Assembly: GCA_026826555.1 (NCBI GenBank)
Contig: JAKSZT010054001.1
Span: forward strand, 2,800,381 to 2,864,380
Length of the DNA stretch: 64,000 bases
Reading direction: 5' to 3'
Source: Tolypeutes matacus
Lineage: Eukaryota > Chordata > Mammalia > Cingulata > Chlamyphoridae
Shown here: in pieces, positions 35,267-45,659 of the stretch
Layout of the letters: every line of letters begins with the position of its first letter
How positions within the stretch are numbered: the first letter of the stretch is position 1
Notes under the pieces: generated by a model
Database searches by the model: none
What the model was told of the DNA's origin: nothing
What the model saw: only the letters and a program-made list of their open reading frames with translations
Translations under genes and position numbers: made by a program

Positions 35267-35860
35267 GCTGCCGTGGGGGTGGCTGGCTTTAAGCTGCAAG
35301 TTCCCCAGGCTCACGGGCAAACAGGGTGTGTGTGGAGTCGGAAGGATGAGAGGGGTCACTCGGAAAGGGAAAAAGTGAAAGAGGCTCCGCGTCCCGCGCT
35401 GCTCACCAGTCCTCCCTCAGCCCGCGCTCAGCCCCGGCTCCCACCCGCCTCAGCACAGCGACCGCCAGCACAGCAGCACCTCAAAGCCTGTCAACTAGGT
35501 CACGCCTCGCGCTCTCCTAACCCCGTGCAGGCCCCGCCTCCCACCGCCAGGCAGCGCCGCCTCTTATTGGCTGCAGCGTCCGCCGCTCTCCGCGTTCCGG
35601 CCACCGCTCGCCCCGACTTCGGCCCCAGAGCGCACGCGCAGGCGCAGGCTCGGGCCCGACGCCGAGGACGTTGGGGAACTGGAGGGGGCGGAGCCGGGGC
35701 GCGAAGGGGCAGGAGATGGCGGTGCGGCGAGGTCGGGGCGTGGAGTCGGCGCCCGAGAGCAGCGCGAGTTGGCCAGCGCTGATAGTCTGCACGCTGCGCC
35801 GGGAGGGCCTCAGGGCGTGGCCTGTAGGGCCAGGTGCGCGGGGTGACTGGGGAGAGAGCG

Positions 35861-37119
35861 GGCGAAATCTGTCCCAGCGACTGGAGGTGGTGGAAGTGGG
35901 AGGAGACTGTGGGTCAGCACCAATTGTCCATCTGCCCCGCCCTGGGCGAATCTTACCAAATAATCTGAAACTTCCTCTTGATGGGCAATAAGGACGAAAG
36001 AATTGAGAAATGGCCCCAGACCGTATACAATCGGCTTCTCAACCTTGTAGTAAAAATTGTAAATTTCATTGGAATTTGGTGAAGTTTGCAAAGAACAAAG
36101 TTAGACTGAACTACTCAAGGCTTTCAAGGATCGGGAAGTAGTGGGACACCAAAATGTTTAATTGGAAACAGAAACTTATATCAAAGCAAATCTAACTGGG
36201 TGCTAACCCTAGCTAGCCAGGCCATCTTATTGTCATTCCTCCACCAATTAGTTTTGTTCAAGGCTCTGGTTCAAATAGCTGCCGTGGTTCTTGGTAATAT
36301 TAATCTGTTGGTGTTCTGAAAATCCAGTTCCAGAAGAATCCAACAAAAAAAGTAGGATTTAAAGAAACTTGAACTACATCCCCTCCCCCCAATTTATTGC
36401 ATTCCTAAATATCAAACCATCCACAGGGATGATTTGGTAGATGTGGTAAATCCACATTTATTCTGCAATTCTAGTGCTGTGTTATATGTGTAGTAGTTAA
36501 GCCAGGAGAGTAAGGACAAATAATTATTTGGAACACATTTTTTTAAAGGAAGAAAGGGAGAGGCCCTATTGAGAATTATAAAGAAAAATATTTTCAATAA
36601 AGGGACACTCTGAAAAGGATGATTCATAACATAAAAAAGTAATGATTTTTACATCGACATTGTCCCTGCTGTTTTTCTTTGAATGCAATGAAATACATAA
36701 AAATTTATTCTGGCTGGGAAAAACAGGGAAAACTTGAAGAGGGAAGTGACACTTGAGCTAGTAATAAACGTACACACTCATTTACTGGCAATGGAAATTA
36801 AAAAGAGGGCTCTTCAAGAGACATTACCAAGGTCAAATCAACAGAAATTGGTAACAGATTGGAGAAGGGTGAGGAAGAGAAAGAAGGTTAGTGTTTCATG
36901 GAATAGATGAGGAGAATAGCAATATTATTGATAATATTAGATAATACAGAGCATTTGCAGATTTTATGGGAAAGATGGAGTTTTTATTTAGCAAAGCTAA
37001 CTGTAAGGTCTCTACAGGAAGGTGCGACATACTGTGCACCTTCCCTTTTGTTAAACCAGGGAAGCCGATCCTATTCCAGCCTACAGCCAATTCTTGCACC
37101 TGTGCTTTCTTAGGTACAT
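35861..37119. other. Intergenic, upstream of MACROD2
   Basis: Composition falls quickly from the CpG island to AT-rich. No repeat or gene is recognised. Short frames on both strands lack coding features. Confidence 0.5.
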
Positions 37120-37670
37120 TAAATTTTTGATTATTCCTTCTCTCATACCAACTCAAAGAACTGAAACTATCCCACCAACTTTTAAACTTTCTCAAATCTC
37201 TCCCATGTTTAAAAAACAAAAACAAAAACCTATCCTGCAACTCCACTTCTCCCTCCAGCTACTGCTTCTCCTTCCCTCTGTCAATTTCCTTATGTCCCAT
37301 TTCCTGCTTCTCAGTCTACTCTAATCCGGGGTACCATCTGCATCAATCACCTGAAATAGCTCTCACTAAGGGGACTGATAAACTCCATGTGCCTAATTTA
37401 ATGGACATTTTTCAGTATTTCTCTTACAAGATCTCTCAGCAGCATTTGACAGGGTTGACTCTCATTCCTGCCTGCAGCATTCTTTCCTTTGATTTCTACG
37501 CCCTTTCGAGTTTCTTCCTACCTGTCATTCCTTCTCAGTCTCCTTTGAAGGCCCATCCTCCTTTTCAGCTATTACATTTTGGAGTTCTTTGAGACTCAGT
37601 ACTCACTTCTAGTATCTCTTCACTTTATACTTTTGCTTTGAATAATTTCATCCATACTCATGGCAATAGT
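37120..37670 (+). repeat. L2 LINE, ORF2 part
   Basis: L2 ORF2 text: ctctcagcagcatttgacag, cctttgatttctacgccctt, ccttctcagtctcctttga and gactcagtactcacttcta. It is continued by the segment at 38640-39600 after later insertions, giving one L2 split by a hAT element, a MIR and another repeat. Confidence 0.75.
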
Positions 37671-37675
37671 TAAAG

Positions 37676-37890
37676 CAGCGATTCTCAACCAGCAGCAATT
37701 ATGCCCCCAAGGGGAAATGTGACAATGTCTGGAGAGATTTGGGGTGGCCATGCTGGGGTAGAGTGCTACTGGCATCTGGTGGGTAGAGTTCAGGGCACTG
37801 TTAAGCTTCATACAATGCAAAGGACAGCCTCCCCACAGCAAAGAATTTTCCAGTCCAAAATATCAATAGTGCTGAGGTTGAGAAGTCCTG
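37676..37890 (+). mobile_element. MER20-type hAT DNA transposon
   Basis: Left end cagcgattctcaacc and right end gaggttgagaagtcctg form the terminal inverted repeats. The core (gacaatgtctggagagattt, ctactggcatctggtgggta, tacaatgcaaaggacagcc) matches MER20 as I know it. At 215 bp it is full length and non-autonomous. Confidence 0.9.
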
Positions 37891-38004
37891 ACTTACACCA
37901 ATTTGGGGGAAAAAAAATTATCGCCAGCAAAGATTATTTTTTCTTGAGTTTTAAACCTATGTATGCTACCATATACTGGATCTATGTCAACTTTAAAAGG
38001 CCAT

Positions 38005-38205
38005 GTGGTGAGATGGTTTAGAAGGCAAACTCGGGAACCAGATCACATGGATTCAAATCCCAGGTCTACCCTTATTGGCTATATGACCCTTGGCAAATTA
38101 TTCAAATTCTCTGTGCCTTAGTTTTCTCGTCCATTATATGGATATGATAACATAGTACCTACCTCATAAGATTGCTAGAACAGTGACTAGCACATGGTAA
38201 TTAGT
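38005..38205 (+). repeat. MIR SINE
   Basis: Sense MIR: gaaccagatcacatggattc, aaatcccaggtctaccctta, tggctatatgacccttggca, ctgtgccttagttttctc. Confidence 0.9.
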
Positions 38206-38219
38206 GGCAGATGGTGAAC

Positions 38220-38575
38220 AGATGCTCTCTAATACTGTTCCTCTCTCTGGGCACATAGGAAGACTATATTTCTTAGCCTCCCTTGAAGCTAGTTAGGGCA
38301 TGTGACTGCATACTGGGTGGGTTATAGGACAGAAGTGATGTATGCAACTTCCAGGCCTGGCCATCAAACCCCTGTGCAGTTATCCATACTCTCTCAATTT
38401 CCCCCAGTCATCTCAGAAGCAGCATCTTAAAAAGAAAGAACCTTGGGTTCCTGAGTCACTGCTTGTAGGAATAACCCGGGGATCCAAGAAGTACTACATC
38501 TGGCTGTGATGTAAACAAGAAATAAACTTTATTGTGTTAAGCCACTGGTATTTAAAGGGTATTTGTTTTAACAGT
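38220..38575 (+). repeat. Old mammalian interspersed repeat, possibly LTR-related
   Basis: aggaagactatatttcttag, gaagtgatgtatgcaacttc, ttgggttcctgagtcactgc and ttattgtgttaagccactgg appear in the order of a known mammalian repeat whose name I do not recall. It inserted in the L2. Confidence 0.55.
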
Positions 38576-38639
38576 AAGCAATAATTACAAAATACCATTA
38601 TCATACAATAAGTATTAGATATTAATATTTAATATCTCA

Positions 38640-39600
38640 AACGTGCTTGAAATGCAATATGTACAAAGCTGAACTCATAATCTTTCTCCCACAGTGTTCT
38701 TCCAGTATTCCTTCTCTCTGAATGGCTCCATCAGCTGAACAATCTAGAAACCTAAGTATCATCCCCAGAATCTCTTACAACTTCACTCTCATATCAAAGG
38801 TATTGCTATACCTGCTTGGTTTTATCTCTTATACAATTCTTAAATCTCTCTTCTTTCTAATAGCACTGTTATAAGCTCAGTATGAATTTAACTGGACTAC
38901 TGCAAGGATTTCCTAACTGACCCCCATTTCCACTTTTGCCCCTCTTCTATCCAATTCTACATTCTATCCATTACATTTAGAGTTATCTTGCCAAATTGTA
39001 CTTGACTGTTGTAAACCATTCCATGACTTTCTGGTGGCTTTATTATAAAACCTAAATCATTAGGAATGACGTGATCATCACCTAGCCGTCCAGCCTTATC
39101 CTGTGCGCCACCACCCCCACCCCCAATCATTGGTTCAGGCTATATAATTTTTAGAATTGTTTATTTGTTGTTGTTGTTGTTTTCATTTACTTGAACACAT
39201 CTTGTACTCACCACATGGCCTTTTCACATGTTTGCCTCAATGCCTGGGACATGGTTTGTTTAGTTGACCCATTGTCATTCTTCAGATTTCAGCTTAAACA
39301 TAACTCTTGGGGAAGCCTTCCCTTACTCTAACCCCACGCGGCTCCCAATCTCAGTTTCTCTTTATACGCCCTTCTTTATTTTCCTTCAAAGCACTTATTA
39401 CAGTTTTGTAATGATACGTTTTTGTGGTTATTGTAATAATATCTATCTGTCCCTCTAGATTTATAAACTCCCAGAAGACAGGGAATTTATCTTTTTGCTC
39501 ACCATATCCAGAGAATGGCACAATGCCTGACACATAATAGAATCTCAATAAATAATTATTGACTGAATGAAATATTTATTGAATTAATAAAAGAATGAAT
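38640..39600 (+). repeat. L2 LINE, 3' part and 3'UTR
   Basis: ggactactgcaaggatttcc, ccattccatgactttctggt, gaagccttcccttactc, ttataaactcccagaagaca and the tail aatgcctgacacataataga with tctcaataaataattattg are the L2 C-terminal coding and 3' end. Confidence 0.85.
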
Positions 39601-39744
39601 GATGAGCATCTATATAGAGATGTTGGCGAAACTAAAATGGAGCACGTAGAGACCAAAAGGGGTTACCCTGGGGAAGAACTACATCTAATGTGAAGACTGA
39701 GAGAGAAACTAGCAAAGGAAATTAGCAAGTACCTCAAGGAGTGT

Positions 39745-40370
39745 TACCATAACTTATTCATCTTTAGCATATAATAGGTACACAATACATGAATGAATGA
39801 ATGAATGAATGAGTGAGTGAGTGAGTGAGTGAAGAATGAGAAGTTACCTTAGAGAGTATAAGGATAGAATTCAATTTTCACAAAAAATATATAGCTTCAA
39901 TAAGGTGTTTGTGGTCAGAAATGTCAGGTGCCCCAAAGAGATCAAGTAGAATGAAAAATCTAGAAAAGATAATTGGTTTCATAGTCTATGTAAATTAGTG
40001 AAAATGAAAGCAAAAAGGTGAATAAGTTGGAGGCACTAAACTGAAAACATCCATCACACACTATTTTTGTGAGCTGTTTAGAGGTTAAATGAAAAGTAGA
40101 AGATAGTAGCTGAAAGAATACCAGAGTCAAGAGAAAGTTTTTCTAAGAGAGTTGAAATGAAAAGTGTTTAAATTGAGGAGAAGGATGGTAACAAAAAGAT
40201 TGAAATAAACGAACAACAACAAAGAGAGAGAGAGAGAGAAGAAAAATAAGTGTTAGATAAAGTATCAAAGAAAATAGTAGTGGATAGAATTTTTTAAAAA
40301 AGAAGGAGGCTTGGGCTCTGAATGCAGAAAGGGGACTTTACCTTTTGGGATAAATTAGGTAAAAAAATGA
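39745..40370. repeat. L2-like tail, (GAAT/GAGT)n microsatellite and minus-strand L2 debris
   Basis: A second L2-type tail (taataggtacacaatacatg) runs into a GAAT then GAGT tetranucleotide repeat at 39791-39832. From about 39880 the text (aatgtcaggtgccccaaaga, gatcaagtagaatgaaaaat) looks like a decayed L2 on the minus strand. Confidence 0.5.
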
Positions 40371-40653
40371 ATAAGTGGAGATTCAAAACAATTTTTTAGA
40401 TTAAAAAAGAAGAAAGCCAAGAAAACATGGGTAAAATAGCCTCAATATCAGTAAAAGTAGGAGACAAGATCATATACTGAAAGATGCTAATAATTCTAGA
40501 TTAGGTTGGGGACTAAAAAAAAGGTTATTTGGAGTATGTTTAATGGAAAATATTTCAGTTTAAATAAATTCTATTTAGGCAATCTTAAAAAGTATAGAAA
40601 TTAGAAAAGTTCCATGTTGAAGTCCCTTGGTGAAAGGAAAAGACATTAGGGAC

Positions 40654-41113
40654 TGTGGTGGCTGAATAAAGGCCCCCAAAGATATCCCCATTGTAATCCC
40701 TACAACCTGTGAATGTTACCTTATATGGCAGAAGGGACTTTTGTATCTTGAGATGGGGAGATTATCCTGGATTATCTGGGTGGGCCTCAAATGTAATCAT
40801 GAATGTCCTTGTAAGAGGAAGGCAGAGAAAGATTAGACTTTAGAAGAGGCGAAGGTAATGTGACAATGGAGCAGAGACTAGAATGAGGCAGCCACAAGCC
40901 AAGGAATGCTGGCTACCACCAGAAGCTAGAAGAGTTGAAGAACAGGCTCTCTCCTGGAGCCTCCAGAAGTAACCATACTTGCCCAACACCTTGATTCTAG
41001 CCCTATAAAACTCCTTTTGGACTTCTGACCTCCAGAACTACACAAGAATAAATTTTTGTTTTAAACCACTAAATTTGTGGTGATTTGTTACAGCACAATA
41101 GGAAGCAAATACA
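40654..41113 (+). mobile_element. MLT1-type MaLR solo LTR
   Basis: Starts tgtggtggctgaataaagg and ends ggaagcaaataca. MLT1 words are clear: agatatccccattgtaatcc, aaccactaaatttgtggtga. Flanks gggac (40649-40653) and gggag (41114-41118) are the 5-bp duplication with one change. Confidence 0.85.
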
Positions 41114-41640
41114 GGGAGTAAACTTGTAAATTCAAGTACAATAAATATGTGTGTTTCTGAAGTAATTACCTGAACACTGTATTAGTTGCATATATTTCAG
41201 GCATAATTTCTCAACTAGCTCCATTCCTTGGATATTCTTAATGTTTCCATGCTTACTTCCTAAACATTCCTTTTGATTTCTGATCTTAGCCTTGAGGTTA
41301 CTTACTCATTAAATGCCTGTATTGCTTGAGGTAGTAAAGAAGAGGTTCTTAAAGTAATTGATGACTTGGATTTGTTTTCCTTTGTCCCAATGAAACCACA
41401 GCGTTTCCTAACTTAAGCAGATGATAAAGATTTCCATACAGATTGGGAACAAAGCAGACTTGGTCCATATGTTTCTTGTCCACCATAGGCTTAAGATGTT
41501 AGATTAAAGGATGAAGTTAAGTCAGTTCATGTACTACTTAGTTGTGTTTTTATATAACAAGTGCAGCTTGCACCTCGAGAGGTAACATAAAAAGAACTTC
41601 CAACAACTCTGAACATGGTTGAACATTGGTATAGGATGTG
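41114..41640. other. Upstream region of SEL1L2, nothing recognised
   Basis: No repeat that I can name. Probably single-copy DNA between the MLT1 LTR and the SEL1L2 promoter. Confidence 0.5.
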
Positions 41641-41789
41641 TACAAATTGGATATCTGGTCCCTTTTATTTCAGAGAGCAACCCGTAATTATTTCAAGCCT
41701 ACCCCTCTTTCCAGCCAGAGGAGTAGCAGGTTTCCTCCCACAGCCTGCTCTTCCCAGCAGTTGCCTTCATTCCGGACTGGAAGGAACTT

Positions 41790-41933
41790 TCTGACAGCCC
41801 ATTGGCCCAAGAATAAGGAACTGGTTGCTTAGCAACAGAGTCCTTACACCTACATACCTGAGAAGAGGAAGATTGTGGGCCAGCCATCTCATTCTGCCTG
41901 TGTTACAGTGAGGAGGAGCTGCTTAGGAGAAAA
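41790..41933 (+). promoter_or_regulatory. SEL1L2: SEL1L2 proximal promoter with RFX X-box
   Basis: A perfect 13-bp palindromic X-box, gttgcttagcaac, lies at 41824-41836, about 98 bp before the start codon. An inverted CCAAT box (attgg) is at 41801-41805. RFX factors, especially RFX2, bind such X-boxes in ciliary and male germ-cell genes, which fits the testis-biased expression I recall for SEL1L2. No TATA box is seen. The word ctgcctgtgttacag ending at 41908 resembles a 3' splice site, so an upstream non-coding exon is possible. Confidence 0.7.
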
Positions 41934-41991
41934 ATGAAGCTCTTATGCTTGTTGATAGAGATATTGATAATTCTTGGGGTCACAACTAAAA
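41934..41991 (+). CDS. SEL1L2: SEL1L2 coding exon 1 (signal peptide)
   Basis: SEL1L2 is the paralogue of SEL1L, the Sel1-repeat adaptor of the HRD1 ER-associated degradation complex; its own role is poorly defined. The exon encodes MKLLCLLIEILIILGVTTK plus one base, then a strong donor gtaagt at 41992. A lysine followed by a long hydrophobic stretch and VTTK is a clear signal peptide start. It agrees, apart from a few residues, with my memory of the human SEL1L2 N-terminus. The position head to head with MACROD2 fits the human gene order. The remaining exons, which would carry the Sel1 repeats and a C-terminal membrane segment, were not found in the next 22 kb and presumably lie to the right. 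Confidence 0.87.
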
Positions 41992-41997
41992 GTAAGT

Positions 41998-42639
41998 TCC
42001 TCTGTCTTTATGGTTCTTTATGAAGGTTTTTTCTCTTTGCTCTAACCTCACTGAAAAGGGTGGATACTGGTTAGAAAATAGAAGTAACTTCACTATATTC
42101 CCAATTAACATCATTTTTCGTAAAGTTCTTTACAATGTCCAGCAAGAACAGGTACTGCTAATGCTCTCATTTGGACAATGGGAAGGACATTTGTGTATAT
42201 GTGTGTGTGTGTGTATGTGTACTAAATAAGAAAAAAATATTTGGCAAATTTTTGAGAAACTTTTAGGGCATAGGGATATTGGGACTTGTTGCTAAGCTTT
42301 TGTAAAATCTAGAATATCATGAAAGTCTAGTTCTAGGATTTTAAATGAAAAGTATAGGAATCAAAGAGTGGGAAAATGCTATGTGTGTGTGTGTGTGTGT
42401 GTATGTGTATATATATATATATCATAAAACATACACCTGTGTCTATGTTTATTACCTTTTCTAAGCTTTTCACATTCTAACAATTCTACTTCCAAAATAT
42501 TGATGTTTCCTAACTAATTACTGTGTGAAAATGTAATATTATTTTCCAGTCTTGTTTCTCTGGCCATTATTTGATTTAATTTTTACTCAGTATTCATATA
42601 ATTTACTCACTATGAATTCAATTCAAGAAATATTTATTT
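41998..42639. other. SEL1L2 intron 1 start with (TG)n repeats
   Basis: Contains two TG-rich microsatellites (about 42193-42218 and 42381-42424, the latter running into TA repeats). Nothing else is recognised. Confidence 0.6.
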
Positions 42640-43228
42640 GGTTTTAACCCAGGAATACAGAATTGGTTTATCATCTGAAAATCAATCAGTGTAACACATC
42701 AAATAAATAGAATAAAGGACAAAACCACATCATTTCAAATGATGCAGAAAAATTTGACAAAATTCACCACCCCTTCATGATGAAAACACTAAAGACACTA
42801 GGGATAGAAGGGAACTTCCTCAATCTGATAAGGGCAGCAATGGAATCGCACAGCTCACATCATATTCAATGGTAAAATACTTTGCTTTTCCCCTTAAGAT
42901 CAGAAACAAAACAAGTATGTTCACTTTCACCATTTCTGTTGAACATTATCCTGGGTATTCTAGCCAGGACAATTAGGCAAGAAAATGAAATATAGTCATC
43001 CAGATTGGAAAGAAAACTATCTCTATTCACAGATGGCATGATCTTGCGTATGGAAAATCCTAAGAAATCCACTTTAAAAAAACTATTAGAACTAGTAAAT
43101 GAGTTCAGCAAGGTTGCAGGATACATGATCAATGAGTAAAATGAAATTGATAAAACAATTCCATTTGCAATAGCATAAAAAAGAATAAAATATTTGGAAA
43201 TAAATTTAACCAAAGAAATGTAAAACTT

Positions 43229-43325
43229 GGGAAGCAGATGTAACTCAAGTGCTTGAGTACCTGCTTCTCATGTACAAGGTCCTGGGTTCAATCCCCAGTA
43301 CCTCCTAAAAAAACAAGACTAAACA
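43229..43325 (+). repeat. DAS-type SINE
   Basis: gggaagcagatgtaactcaa, gggttcaatccccagtacct and an A-rich tail that has grown into the following GAAA/GGAA microsatellite. Confidence 0.88.
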
Positions 43326-43488
43326 AAAGAAAGAAAGAAAGAAAGAAAGAAAGGAAGGAAGGAAGGAAGGAAGGAAGGAAGGAAGGAAGGAAGGAAGNNN
43401 NNNNNNNAAGGAAGGAAGGAAGGAAGGAAGGAAGGAAGGAAGGAAGGAAGGAAGAAAAGAAAGAAAGAAAGAAAAGAAAGAAAGAAAA
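43326..43488 (+). repeat. (GAAA/GGAA)n microsatellite with a 10-N assembly gap
   Basis: A GAAA run becomes a long GGAA run, broken by N at 43398-43407, then returns to GAAA. Ten Ns are probably a placeholder for an unresolved length. Frames translated here are artefacts. Confidence 0.97.
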
Positions 43489-43499
43489 AAACCAACTCT

Positions 43500-43592
43500 C
43501 ATTGGGGAACAGATATAACTCAGTGGTTGAGCGCCTGATTCCCATGTTCCAGGTCCTGGGTTCAATCCCCGGTACCTCCTAAAATAAAAAAA
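43500..43592 (+). repeat. DAS-type SINE
   Basis: ttggggaacagatataactc, gtggttgagcgcctgattcc, gggttcaatccccggtacct and a short A tail. Same orientation as the SINE on the other side of the microsatellite. Confidence 0.88.
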
Positions 43593-44713
43593 ATAGTACA
43601 AAATTTATACTCTGAAAACTGCAAATTCTTGAAAGAAAATTAAAGAATACCTAGATAAGTGAAATGTCATCCTAGGTTCATAGTCTGGAAGAGATAATAT
43701 TGTTAAGATGGCAATATCTTCCCAAATTGATATACAGATTCTATCTAATCTCTATCAAAATCCCAGATGACTCCTTTGCAGAAATTGACAAACTGATCCT
43801 AAAATCCATATAGAAATGCAAGGGACCCAGAATAATAAAACATTCTTGAAAAAGTTGAACAGTGTTGGAGGACTCACACTCCTGATTTCAAATTTTACTT
43901 CAAATCTACAGTAATAAAAGACAATATGGTATGAGCATGAAGATAGACATGGAATAGAATTAATAGTACAGAAATAAGTCCTCACATTTATGGTGAACTG
44001 TTTTTTAACAAAGGTGCCAAGACCATTCAAGAAGGAAAGAATAGCCTTTTTGACAAATGGTAATGGCACAATTTGATATCAGCATGCAAAAGAATGAAGC
44101 TGGATTTCTACTTCACACCAAATACAAAAATTAACTCAAAATAGGTCAAAAACCTAAATGTAAGAGATAAAAATATAAAACTGTTAGAAGAAAGCATGGA
44201 CATAAGTCTTTGTGACCTCAGATTAAGCAATGGTTTCTTAAATATGGCATGAAAAGAAATAAAAGAAAAATTAGATAAAGGTCACCATCAAGAAAGTGAA
44301 AAGATAACCCACAGAATGGAAAAAAATATTTGCAAATTATATATCTGATTGGGGAATTGTATCTAAAATATATAAAGAAATATTATAACTCCATAATAAA
44401 AAGACAAATAACACAATTGAAAATGGACAAAGGATTTGAATAGACAGTTCTCCAAAGAAAATATAATGATGCTAAACATCATTAGCCATCAGGGAAATGC
44501 AAATGAAAACCACAATGAGTTAGCCCTTCCTATCCACTAATATGGCTATAATAAAAAGACATATAACTAATCATGGGTGAAGATGTGGAGATGGTAGAAT
44601 CCTCATAAACTGCTGGTGAAAATGTAAAATGGTGCAGCCACTGTGGAAAGTAGTTTGGCAGTTCTTAAAATTGGTTAAACATAGATTCACCATATGATGC
44701 AGTAATTCCACTC

Positions 44714-45165
44714 TGGTGGTTTGAAGCTGTATGTACCCCAGAAAAACATGTTCTTAAATTTAATCCATTCCTCTGGGTGTGAACCCGTTGTAAGTATGAA
44801 TTTTGATGAGATTATTTCAGTGTATTCCACCTCAATCAGGATAGGTCTTAATCCTATTACTGTAGTCCTTTATAAGAGAATGAAATTCAGGCATAGAGAG
44901 AGAAATCCACGATGGAGCAGTAAGAAGCTGAAATCAACTGAACCCAGAAGAGAAGAGACCAGGAGATGCTGCCATGTTGCCTTGCCATGTGACAGAGGAA
45001 CCAAGGATCACTGGCAAGCAGCCCCAGAATGCCACAGGTCTTTAGGGCGCCTTGATCATTCCTTGATTTGGACATTTTCCTGGCCTCAAAAACGTGAGCA
45101 AATTAAATCGCATTAAGTCGACCCATTTCACAGTATTTACTCAAGTAGCCTGGGAAATTAAAGCA
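44714..45165 (+). mobile_element. Solo LTR, MaLR-like (copy 6)
   Basis: Starts tggtggtttgaagctgtatg and ends gggaaattaaagca. Flanks cactc (44709-44713) and tactc (45166-45170) are the 5-bp duplication with one change. The end (gtcgacccatttcacagtat) resembles the copy at 57235 rather than the tgtagcagtttg group. A 131-codon frame over it is chance. Confidence 0.8.
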
Positions 45166-45659
45166 TACTCCTAGGTAAATGCCAAAGAGAAATGAAAGCA
45201 TATTACCACCCAAAAACTTGTACAAATATGTTCATAGAAGCTTTATTCATAATAATCCCAAAGTAGAAACAATCCCAATATCCATCAAATGATGACTGTC
45301 TACATAAAATGAAATACAACCATATAGTGGAATATTATACAGCAATAATAAGAAATGAAATACTGATACAAGCTACAACATGAATAAACCTTGAAAACAC
45401 TATGCTAAGTGGAAGAAACCAGACACATTTACCTGAAATGTCCAGAATAGGTATATCCATAGAGACAGAAATTAGATTAGTGGTTGCCTAGGGCCAGGAG
45501 GAGATGGTGGGATTGAGAAGTGACAACTAAGGAGTGTGGAGGGGGTTCTTTCTGGGGCATAGGAAATGTTCTAAAATTTATTGTGGTGATGGTTACACAA
45601 ATCTGTGAAAATATTAAAAGCCATTGAATTGTAAAAAGAAAAAATATTAATGAAACTCA

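Larger units (their letters stand above)
34740..35860. promoter_or_regulatory. MACROD2: CpG island promoter of MACROD2
   Basis: A sudden GC- and CpG-rich block in AT-rich DNA, with words such as cgcggcgggcacgtgtgcgc and ggcggcgcgtgcacgcc. It covers exon 1 and extends about 600 bp upstream of the start codon. Minus-strand promoter elements are visible: a CCAAT box (attgg on plus, 35566-35570), GC boxes (ccccgcc at 35533-35539 and gggggcggagc near 35684). There is no TATA box at a sensible distance. An agatggcggt word at 35714 could be a YY1 site or the start of a divergent transcript. Such islands mark broadly expressed, usually bidirectional promoters. The transcription start cannot be fixed from sequence alone. 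Confidence 0.85.
42640..45655 (+). mobile_element. 5'-truncated L1 with three later insertions
   Basis: Starts in the reverse transcriptase (aggaatacagaattggttta, atgcagaaaaatttgacaaa) and runs to the L1 3' end and a short A-rich tail near 45640. The RT catalytic box reads FTDG instead of FADD (about 43027-43038). Two SINEs with a microsatellite (43229-43592) and a solo LTR (44714-45165) interrupt it. Confidence 0.85.

Noticed and set aside
34643..35359. Upstream extension of MACROD2 and the 238-codon frame containing it
   Set aside because: The frame upstream of MYPSN begins with GTG, not ATG, and its downstream part reads through the splice donor into intron 1.
34715..35782. 355-codon open frame on the plus strand through the CpG island
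   Set aside because: It runs antisense across MACROD2 exon 1, is built of GC-rich low-complexity residues, and owes its length to the scarcity of stop codons in GC-rich DNA. Other frames on both strands are equally open there.
41638..41832. 64-codon frame before SEL1L2
   Set aside because: Lies in the promoter with the X-box and CCAAT box; no homology or splice support.
43253..43582. 109-codon open frame with KEGRKEGRKE repeats
   Set aside because: Translation of a GGAA microsatellite across an assembly gap.
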